Assembly: GCA_026182355.1 (NCBI GenBank)
Contig: JAPFBL010000069.1
Coordinates: forward strand, 372,001-436,000
From: Hermatobates lingyangjiaoensis
Lineage: Eukaryota > Arthropoda > Insecta > Hemiptera > Hermatobatidae
Reading direction: 5' to 3'
DNA length: 64,000 bases
Shown here piece after piece: positions 56,490 through 64,000 of this stretch; within the stretch, counting starts at the first letter, position 1; every line of letters begins with the position of its first letter. A program made the position numbers and the translations under genes. The notes below the pieces were generated by a model. The model saw only the letters and a program-made list of their open reading frames with translations. It had not been told where the DNA came from and searched no databases.

Positions 56490-56715
56490 AGAAACACTGT
56501 CTTCCGCACACAAAGGATTTTATTATACAACGCGTTTCTAACAGTTAGTGTTCATCATCAGGTTACATCTGGTTCAGTAAGGAGATGTTGACTAATTGGG
56601 GAGTCAACAGACAATGTCTGTTGAAACAGAAGCAGATGTGACCTGACGATGAATACTTAGTGCTCGAAACGCGTTTTATGATAATATCCTTTGTGTGTGG
56701 AAGACTGTTTCTTTT
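56490..56715. mobile_element. Family E foldback element
   Basis: Left arm 'aaagaaacactgtcttccgc', 'acaacgcgtttctaacag', 'tcatcatcaggttacatct'; right arm 'gatgtgacctgacgatgaat', 'ctcgaaacgcgttttatg', 'tggaagactgtttcttttcc'. The inner part 'gttgactaattggggagtca' is also partly self-complementary. Not flanked by a TA tract. Half copies at 26283-26400 and 58205-58310. Confidence 0.75.
56527..56563 (-). ncRNA. Hammerhead-like motif, family E
   Basis: Minus strand: stem I AC/GT (2 bp), CTGATGA (complement of 56555-56561), stem II AACA/TGTT, GAAA, stem III ACGCGT (56530-56535) and U as cleavage base. Confidence 0.45.
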
Positions 56716-56719
56716 CCTC

Positions 56720-57940
56720 TCTATTATGAAAAGAAGGTTCATTTCAACTGTTGTCCTTTCATATTATTTTTGAATATATTTTTTTAGTAGTTTTAATTGC
56801 TTGATTCATGTAATTAACTACTCTTAAATAATAGAATTGTATTATTGAATGATATCAAACGCTTGTAATTAATAATATTTTAAATTGTTCATCAACAAAT
56901 AGAATTTTAAAAAAAAATATGTGTTTATAACTCATTGATGAAGTAAAGCTGGGAGGTGAAAGATATAATGAATGGTGCATTTGCGACGTGGCTAACCTAC
57001 ATGGTATTTCTGGCTGAAGGGGAGCAATGCTCCGTCTGGCCAGCTTTTCCCTGCATCGATCTTTTGCTTTTAATTCCCTTCTGATTCACCTCATCCCGCC
57101 CCAAAAATACCTGCCACCCAATCATCTAAAAATACTCTTTGCTTTATATGAAACGTGAAACCTCGGTCTTAGCTCTCAATCAAAATCGCCTATGAACAGC
57201 CTTTATTGTATTTCCCAATATTCTTTCTGTGCTGTATTTATACCAACTGCCAGTAGCAGATCATGAGGATGTGTGGCCAACAGCAATATTGCTTTGGAAA
57301 TCGCTAGCTATAATTGTAACACTTGTTGGCTTACATTTAATTTATTAAAATTCATTTTGTGTTTCAACCATTAATATAATTATAGGATATCTATACTATA
57401 TAATGAACAATAGGGTGCTCATAAAATCAGGGTATGTAAGGGATTTTACTATTTATTTATATTATTTTTCCTCCTCAGTATGAAGGTGGCACTGTTTAAA
57501 CAAGGATGAATTGATTTGATACTCTTCACTAGAGGAAATATTCTTAATCCTTCCCCGAGAATGACCCGGCACAAAATTCGGGTGGGGTCAGGCCCAAAAT
57601 GTCAATTTTTGCATTCGGGTCGGGTCCTGCCTTCTCTCTTCCATACTTATTTTTAAAAATTATGTATTTGTATGTTATTATGTTTATATACACTAAAACA
57701 ATGTATGGATATTAAACTAAAAAATACTTTTATAAAATAAATCATTTGGATAAAACATTATCATTTGGATAAATCCATAAATATTTGGATAAAATGATAA
57801 ATCATTTGGAGTTGTATGGTAATTGCTATTTAAGTGGTCCTCACAAATAAAATATAAAATTTCGGGTTTGTTTCATTCACGGTCCTACAAATTGAGTTAA
57901 TTGTTCGGGCTTTAACACCCGCGGGCCTGGGTCAGGGTCT
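56720..57940. other. Unique DNA; conserved-looking block 56940-57360
   Basis: 56940-57360 is complex and less AT-rich ('ggagcaatgctccgtctgg', 'ggccaacagcaatattgc'); candidate conserved non-coding element, unproven. Confidence 0.3.
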
Positions 57941-57951
57941 TACCTCTACTC

Positions 57952-58110
57952 TTGACTGAACGTGAAGGTTGGTCGCATCGCAAAATTGTTGAAAAATTTA
58001 ACCTTCGACATTTATATCGGCAACCTGTTCGTTTTAACTGCCTTTGGGAATTAATCAAGAAGTTTAAAGAAACAGGCAGTGTTTTAAACAAACCAGAATG
58101 GTTAGAGGTA
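57952..58110 (+). pseudogene. Transposase helix-turn-helix fragment (Tc1/mariner-like)
   Basis: Reads EGWSHRKIVEKFNLRH, then LWELIKKFKETGSVLNKP. This is the pattern of a helix-turn-helix ('RxIVxxFNxRHPxR...TVxxLIxKFxETGSVxxxPR') found at the N-terminus of mariner-like transposases. The frame loses similarity at about residue 50 and no DDE domain follows. Downstream lies a family E half-element. Confidence 0.55.
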
Positions 58111-58204
58111 CCATTTGTAACCTCTAGAGCATGTCTAAGACACTAGCCTAAAAAAAAGTATAAATAAATATTATTATTTAATATTAGCCATAGTTATGAC
58201 TCCA

Positions 58205-58310
58205 CATCACTTTACTAGGGAAATGTAACCTGAGGGTGAACACTACTTGTTCGAAACGTTGTATAAAATCTGTTGTGTGAAGACTGGTGTTTCTTTCACT
58301 CATTCTAATC
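58205..58310 (+). repeat. Family E half-element
   Basis: 'gtaacctgagggtgaacact' followed by 'tgttcgaaacgttgtataa' and 'gtgtgaagactggtgtttc'. Stem II GAACA/TGTTC is perfect, but the core reads CTGAGGG (A9 lost). Confidence 0.6.
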
Positions 58311-58314
58311 ATAA

Positions 58315-60175
58315 ATAAATAAAACAGGAAAATGCTCTATGTACCTAAACTTTCATAGGTACTTTTGGAATCCCTTGTATATAACATAATGATTTATAAT
58401 ATTACGTATCAATATAACTATATCATATAGTTCTAACATAAAAGCAATATATGAACTCTCCATACGAAACTCACATAAAACTCTAGAAAAAGTAGCATAT
58501 AAGGTATGTGTTATTTGCTAGATTATTGGTGAGTAAATTTCTTAATATTCTTATCCGTTAATAAAATTTTATAAAAAAATAACATTTAAACAAATATTTA
58601 TACTGAATTGTATTAGTCATTATTAGCTATATTTTTATGTTTTATAAATCTGCAATTCTTACGTTGTAGGAAACATTAAAATAATTTAATCCTTCATAAA
58701 ATTCTAAATAATAAGATATAAGTGAAAAATGTAAATCGTTTATTCATACTTTTGAATAAATCAAAAATGACCAATATTATTTCTTTTTTTTTGCAAATTC
58801 ATAACGACTTTAATGATTCATAAATGTATTCAATTGTTTTAGATGAGAGTAATGATGTAAAATGGTTAAGCACAATTGGCAGTTTTTGCTTGGTATAAGT
58901 CTGGAAATATAACGAAAGAAGAGTTAAAAACTTAACTCTGATGCAAATGGGCATTGGTGATCCACGAGTTAGTACTAAAAAAAAATGAACAAAATTTATC
59001 CCACGTCTGAGAAAAGATCGCCATCCCTGCCTTAAATAAATAATAATCTGAAACAGTTAGATCGTATAAAACACCAACCACTGTACTGTAATCATTCTGT
59101 ACCCCTTCTATTCCCGATGCATAATTTTACAATAATGTAACTTCAATATTTTAACAAAAACGTATAGTAGCTCTACAAATCTACATAGTAGTCTACATAA
59201 TAGTCGACTAGGTATGGAAAACAAAGAGAAACATTTGTTAATTTTATTGATATTTTGCATAAATCCGGATTGTTTGAAAATGAAAGCAACTTTTTTTATT
59301 CAGAACAACTATTGCATATAAAAACTATGAAATTGCAATAATTTTCAGGGGCTGTACAAGAAATTATTCATATTGGCCTTATTATGCACTAGGTGATGTA
59401 CTAGGTGTGAGAGTACATCAAATATAAGAATTATGATTGTTAATTTTTTTACTTATATTTTTGGTAGTACTGTGTTTATGTAGTTTATATGAAATATTAA
59501 TTACTAAGTTACTAAATGGCCTTTTTTTTTTCTTTTGAAAAAAGTTTAAAAGGAAGAAAAGCAAATCAGTTTATTATTTATGACTGAACATAAAATATAA
59601 TTAAATGAAAAATAAAAAAAATATTTTTTCAAGAAGAAATGATTACTTTTTAAAGTAATATAGAAATATCGGGGAAAAAAACAAGTAATATATATTCATT
59701 AAAGTCATGGAAAAAGGATATATTTCGAAGTAGAAAAAAGTACACTTATTCTAAACAATAAGTAATAAATAAATATGAAAGTTTTGTTAAAAAAGGAAAG
59801 AATAAAAAGTTCATTTGTATTCATGTGATTGATTGAACCTATCAATCAATATGCCCCTGGATACATTCCAAGAAAACTCTTTTCCTTCAGTTTGCACTTC
59901 TATTGTTTCTGATTTCTTAAAACAATCTTCCTAACACAAAATGCTTTGATTTCTTGCAGTAACAATTATTATAATTTTCTAGTTATTGTCTTGAAATTCT
60001 CTATTGTGAGTCAACGAAATTTTCGTTACCTTTGTAGTTTACGCGTCAATTTGTTGTTTTTTTTTTTTAAATAGGTATTGTGGAACTTGTTTTAAAGGAT
60101 ATATGTGTTGACTGCATCTATGAATATATGTAAATTATTTATGAAGAAGTATGAAGAGAGCGTTTACTGGTATTA
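58315..60175. other. AT-rich DNA, nothing recognised
   Basis: Long A or T runs; no open frame, repeat unit or motif. Confidence 0.5.
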
Positions 60176-60179
60176 TTTG

Positions 60180-60340
60180 AGATCGTAGGTTTATAAATTA
60201 TGTAAAGAAACACACCTAAAAACTCAAATTTTTAGGCAATCCGTCATCAGGAGAAAAGAGAAAGGGAGACCAACCACGTTGAAGACGCAACAGTAAGTGT
60301 GTTACTCTTCTTCGATTTTGAACTCGTTATATATATATAT
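60180..60340 (-). repeat. Family D half-element
   Basis: 'aaaactcaaatttttaggca' then 'atccgtcatcaggagaaaag' and 'tcttcttcgattttgaactc'. CTGATGA is intact on the minus strand, but GAAA is lost (TAAA). Confidence 0.6.
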
Positions 60341-60354
60341 AATATATAACCAAT

Positions 60355-60540
60355 ATAAACGGAAACTAACTTGCAGGACAGATCACACTTCAGATAAACT
60401 GTAACACATAGACAGAAATATAACAAACACTCACTTTTCAATATTCCACCGTAATGGCGGTTGAAATATTGAAAAGTGAGTCTTTGTTATGTTTCGGTCT
60501 ATGTGTCACAGTTTATTTGAAGTATATATATATATATATA
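60355..60540. repeat. Family B-like foldback without ribozyme core
   Basis: 'aaactgtaacacatagacag' with 'cactcacttttcaatattcc', mirrored by 'ggttgaaatattgaaaagtg' and 'ctatgtgtcacagtttattt', then (TA)n. The central CTGATGA segment is replaced by 'accgtaatggcggt'. Confidence 0.7.
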
Positions 60541-60545
60541 TAAAA

Positions 60546-60655
60546 AGATTTCCCAAGGTTGGGTTTTTGACTCTGACGAAGACCGCTTGTTACGGTTGAA
60601 AGATCTTAGTCTTGTTTTTTCATTTCTTATTGTAGTTTGATCATTGATTCATATA
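60546..60655 (+). mobile_element. Family A half-element
   Basis: 'gattt' from the left end is joined to 'gttgggtttttgactctgac' through 'gtttgatcattgattc'; TA tracts on both sides. Confidence 0.8.
60569..60611 (+). ncRNA. Hammerhead ribozyme, type I, family A
   Basis: GACT (60569-60572), CTGACGA (60573-60579), stem-loop II, GAAA (60598-60601), AGATCT (60601-60606), U at 60607, AGTC (60608-60611); identical to the consensus. A half-element without an opposing arm. Confidence 0.65.
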
Positions 60656-60679
60656 TATATGAATACATATAGATATAGA

Positions 60680-60895
60680 TGATCAATCTACAATAAGAAA
60701 TGGGAAAAAATAATAAGATCTTAGTTTTCTAATTGTGGTTTGATCAGTGATTGTTATTCACATGTTGGGTTATTTCACGTGTGAACTCTTGTTTTATTTA
60801 TATACTCGTACATGATATGTGTGCCACCTTCGTTTTTAAAAGTACGCGTTACCGTTTCATTTAATTACTATATATATATATATATATAGATTAAT
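60680..60895. repeat. Decayed family A foldback and TA flank
   Basis: 'gatcaatctacaataagaaa' and 'ttgtggtttgatcagtgatt' keep only the outer parts of family A. 60846-60870 has the recurrent 'accgtttcatttaatta' motif before (TA)n. Confidence 0.6.
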
Positions 60896-60899
60896 AACA

Positions 60900-61880
60900 G
60901 GATTTTACAGCATACGCGAAGTAGAAATTAACATCCTAAGACCTTAGTCCCACCTTTGATGAATAAATCAAAAAATGGGAATACTTGGGTTTATTTATTT
61001 TCTCAGTTTTTAGAAAAAGAAAATAAAATTAGGCAAGGTTTCGCACATGAGTGACATTATAATGTAAGTTTCGCCTTTATTTAAAGGTATCTTTGTAGTT
61101 GCATAAATACAAAATTAAAATAATGAGAAAGTAAAAAGATGTTATTAGCAGAGTATTTCAATGGCTTTTATTCCGTGCGCTTGTAAAGATGCCAGGATCT
61201 TTACATGAGTGCCTCTTATTCATTCTTAAATAAGTAAATGATTTTTTTCTAGTTTCAGAACAAGACGACTTTTTTTCTGAAGATGTCAAATCATTAGGTG
61301 GACTATATAAAGACGACACGATCTCTTGTAATGGCCGTAATAAAGCAAGCGTTTCCATTACATGTAAAAAGCTTTGAAGAATATTATAAGGCATTAAATA
61401 TGAAGAGTGTTTTCAGATGAAGAGCTGGATTAGGGTTATTTGAGGGTTGTGTTGGGCTGGGTTTGGAGAGAGCGCCTTGCTTGGCAATTAGTGCCAGCTC
61501 GGTGACACAAAGACAAGAGGGCGCTTTTCCTTTCAGTTACGCTTTCTCACATTACGCTATCTCTCTTCAACCCCACTTCATTAAAACTACATTCAATTTT
61601 TTTTTTTTTTATTTATTTATAATTCAACATGATGAGCAGCTTGAATAGAAAATGTGAAATTCAGACCAACGAACCGCGGTATTAAATCATGTGTAATCAG
61701 GTCCATTGTAAGGGAGGGGGGAGGTAGCCGAAACCACGGTGGCTGGAAGATCCGAGGGAACAAGGATGCAAAAGCAGTTTCCCTACTATAAATGTCGATA
61801 TACTGTCACAATAGATAGTAGAACCTATAACTGAGGTAGTAAGTTTCTTTTTTGAAAATATAATTTAAAATATAACAATA
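60900..61880. other. Unique DNA; GC-richer block 61430-61580
   Basis: 61430-61580 is less AT-rich ('gggctgggtttggagagagc'), with a short open frame of no recognisable family. Confidence 0.35.
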
Positions 61881-61884
61881 TATA

Positions 61885-62150
61885 GGTTAGATCAGGTTGC
61901 AGTGGCAGTCCCATCAGATACACACATAGGCCGAATATTCGCCTTTTGTGATACTACATAATGAATATTCTACACTGAAAGTGTATTTAGTGAAGGCATT
62001 TTTAACAAGTACCTGACATCGTACAGGCGACAGGACCGACCCTCTACGAGGGATGACTTGCTCAGATTTTTTCACCTCCCGATTGAATAAATCGAGCATC
62101 AGGATGGGTATTGAACCATTCCAGCGTCGATCACCTTGCCACTGTTTATA
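61885..62150 (-). mobile_element. tRNA-derived SINE, diverged
   Basis: 'ggttgcagtggcagtccca', 'gtacctgacatcgtacagg', 'cacctcccgattgaataaat', then a degenerate B box near 62110. Same orientation as 13597-13923. Confidence 0.8.
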
Positions 62151-62154
62151 AGGC

Positions 62155-62500
62155 ATCAAAGAAGCTAAAGTCAATGCTGGAGTCCTTTTGAGATAATTTT
62201 CATCTGAAATGAGAAGTTAATCATTGAAAGTTCACAAAACGAATTATTTGATATACCGAGTTACATGTCAGCATACATCGTACAGAAATTGGAGAGCGTT
62301 TCATTCGATGATTCTCAATCTAGGAACCCGTTTACCACAGATACTCAGTTAACCTTAATCTTTTATAATTATTCACCTGATGATCTGAGACTCTTTGGAT
62401 TCGTGTGCACTGCGATCAAATCAGTCTTATTGAGCTTTTGCTTTCCTTTTGCGTTTCTAACAACATTTTTACATTTCAATTGTTAAACCAATATATATAT
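62155..62500. other. AT-rich unique DNA
   Basis: A 73-codon open frame at 62265-62486 shows no motif and is probably chance. Confidence 0.4.
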
Positions 62501-62504
62501 AAAG

Positions 62505-62645
62505 TTCAGTGTAGATAAACAAAGAGAGAAATTAAAAACACAGACTCACAGTCGAATTTTCAGTTTGAACCATCTTCAGGAGAGATAAAACAGAGAAACC
62601 AAGCACACCGTTACAGAGAGCCTGTTTATCTACATTCAAGTTTAT
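62505..62645 (-). repeat. Family C half-element
   Basis: Minus strand 'ttatctctcctgaagatggt' then 'tcaaactgaaaattcgact'. Core and GAAA are intact, stem III AATT kept, stem I only 2 bp. Outer ends 'gtgtagataaacaaag' and 'gtttatctacattc' pair. Confidence 0.6.
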
Positions 62646-62678
62646 TTGTCCATTATGGATCAGATTTTCATAAAAATG

Positions 62679-62708
<30 letters not shown>

Positions 62709-62714
<6 letters not shown>

Positions 62715-62866
62715 GATTTCACATGAACGCGTGAAATAACAATCAATGATCAAACCAAAATATGAAATGGTGAAAAAAAAGACTAATATTTTTCAACCGT
62801 AACAAGCGGTTGAAAGATCTTAATTTTTTGTTTTCACCATTTCATATTGTGGTTTTGATCATATAT
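62709..62866. mobile_element. Family A foldback element with deleted core
   Basis: 'gatttcacatgaacgcgtga' to 'aaccgtaacaagcggttg', then 'aaagatcttaattttttg' to 'tgtggttttgatcat'. The CTGACGA part is missing in both arms; (TA)n on both sides. Confidence 0.85.
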
Positions 62867-62880
62867 GTGTGTATATATAT

Positions 62881-62962
62881 ACTTTAACACAGAGAAAAGA
62901 ACACAGAAAGACACTACAGAACTCACTTTGATATTTCGACATCCGTCGTCATCGGGAAGAAA
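62881..62962 (-). repeat. Family B left half
   Basis: Nearly identical to 11858-11938, including the altered core (CCGATGA on the minus strand). Confidence 0.8.
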
Positions 62963-62984
62963 TGTGTATATATATATAAAATTC

Positions 62985-63845
62985 CACAAAAAAATGTTTT
63001 TAAATTTATTTTTCGAAGATGTCTATACAGCTAAATCAGTAAACCCAAATTAATTTGATGCTATCATGGGAGTATTTTAATGAACACTTATAACCTTTGG
63101 CATCTATGACCTTTTAACAGCTAGTCATTACTTTTATGCTTCATAACGACCAGTTATGAACTACAGATATATTACTTATTAATAAATGTGCTATTTGAAT
63201 GTAATCGACAGTAAGTAATACAAATAGTAAATGCATGAATAATGGGAGGCATTTTATTTTCATTCGCAGTCGAATGATTTTAAATGGTGATGTGAGTCCT
63301 TAGTCAGAGGCAAGGTTGCTACAATGTGATTTAATGAGAGTTGAATTAAGCTTCAACTGTTAGGTGTTTATTGATGAATTGCCAACTCCAAGCACTGGCT
63401 TAATATTTCCTTGAATGATTGCTGTGGAGAGCATGCTGTTCTGCACTGCCCCAAACAGAACTCGGTACGCATGATTTATGGCAGAGTGAATGACCGATCA
63501 GCAACCTATTTCGCACTGCAGTGCTTCTCTTCAACACATTCTTGTAACTGTCTTATCGCTAAAGTGTCTTTATCTGTACACCATCAAACATATAAAATTA
63601 TTTTAATCAAATTAATTTAATCAATCACTATTATTGGCGAATTACTAATTGCTTTATATATTGATATTTATTATTCGTGTTTACTATGAAATATTGTGGT
63701 ATATTTTTACTATGTTATTAAATTTTTTTCGTTCACCTGACCTATTTACTTTGAAATGTCACTGGAGAACCTGATTTATAGTTTACCTACTACAATAGGG
63801 AAAATAGCCAGGAGGTTTGAATCTCCAATATGAAAGGAAAGGAAA
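62985..63845. other. Unique DNA; complex block 63290-63560
   Basis: 63290-63560 is less AT-rich, with a short open frame (63411-63620) of no known family. No other feature seen. Confidence 0.4.
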
Positions 63846-63852
63846 TGGGTCT

Positions 63853-63892
63853 GATCATTGATTGTTATTTCACGTGTTTTTGTGAAATCTTG
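63853..63892 (+). repeat. Family A outer end
   Basis: 'gatcattgattgttatttca' to 'tttttgtgaaatctt', then TA: the last 40 bases of a family A right half. Confidence 0.75.
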
Positions 63893-63903
63893 TGTATATA
63901 TAT

Positions 63904-63980
63904 AAACTAGAATTTTGAAAAGAACGCACAAAAAAGAAATCACTCAAATCAGTGAGTTCCTTTTGTGAATATAGTTTATA
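63904..63980. repeat. Collapsed family B-like palindrome
   Basis: 'aactagaattttgaaaag' with 'gaaatcactcaaatcagtga' and 'gttccttttgtgaatatag'; short arms only, core deleted. Confidence 0.5.
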
Positions 63981-63984
63981 TATA

Positions 63985-64000
63985 CAGGGTGTCCATAAAG
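63985..64000 (+). mobile_element. DNA transposon terminal repeat, cut by window end (mariner-like)
   Basis: 'cagggtgtccataaag' after a TATA sequence matches the typical outer end of IS630/Tc1/mariner-type elements (CAGGGTGTCC-type) inserted at TA. The rest lies outside the window. Confidence 0.4.

Noticed and set aside
57100..57360. Host exon in the complex block
   Set aside because: No open frame bounded by splice sites; at most a conserved non-coding element.

Overview
The window is non-coding, strongly AT-rich eukaryotic DNA. There are no operons and no ribosome-binding sites. It carries tRNA-derived SINEs, hAT-type and mariner-like DNA transposon remnants, RNase H-bearing LINE 3' ends, a Penelope-like retroelement (PLE) and very many (TA)n tracts. 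This mixture fits an invertebrate animal, most likely an arthropod (a chelicerate would fit); the assignment is inference. No complete host protein-coding gene is visible. The best host-gene hint is a pair of possible minus-strand exons at 53967-54254.

The dominant structure is a set of foldback elements, each abutting (TA)n tracts. Family A has about 20 copies or fragments, e.g. 10287-10499, 22181-22374, 51314-51539. Families B to G are fewer (e.g. 11858-12053, 35980-36199, 27475-27620, 56490-56715, 42750-42948, 46885-47052). In the best copies each half holds every element of a type I hammerhead ribozyme: a short complementary stem I, CUGANGA, stem II, GAAA, a very short self-complementary stem III, and a UH cleavage site. 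In family A the order is GACT / CTGACGA / stem II / GAAA / GATCT / T / AGTC.

The likely parent is present. 49156-50560 (minus strand) is a decayed PLE with reverse transcriptase, thumb and GIY-YIG endonuclease motifs, and its 3' end (about 49260-49345) matches the family A half-element. Two family G copies (46885-47052 plus, 10509-10670 minus) place a hammerhead directly before a short conserved peptide, as expected for a PLE 5' region. Hammerheads in PLEs are known in general; back-to-back ribozymes in TA-targeted palindromes, in several stem III lineages, are the most interesting signal here.

Layout: 1-12200, foldback elements, (TA)n and two tandem repeats; 12.2-18.5 kb, mostly unique sequence with one SINE (13597-13923, 11-bp target duplication); 18.85-19.5 kb, LINE RNase H relic; 22.0-22.8 kb, DNA transposon with a nested family A palindrome; 28.9-29.5 kb, hAT element with an 8-bp duplication; 33.4-37.9 kb, SINEs and foldbacks; 38.9-39.35 kb, second hAT-like element; 42.4-43.1 kb, foldback cluster; 46.6-51.5 kb, the densest region (foldbacks, 27-bp minisatellite, 1.3-kb palindrome, PLE); 52.9-53.6 kb, second LINE relic; 55.7-64 kb, more foldbacks, a transposase fragment, a SINE, and a DNA transposon end cut by the window edge. 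The remaining stretches are low-complexity or unique DNA in which I recognise nothing.
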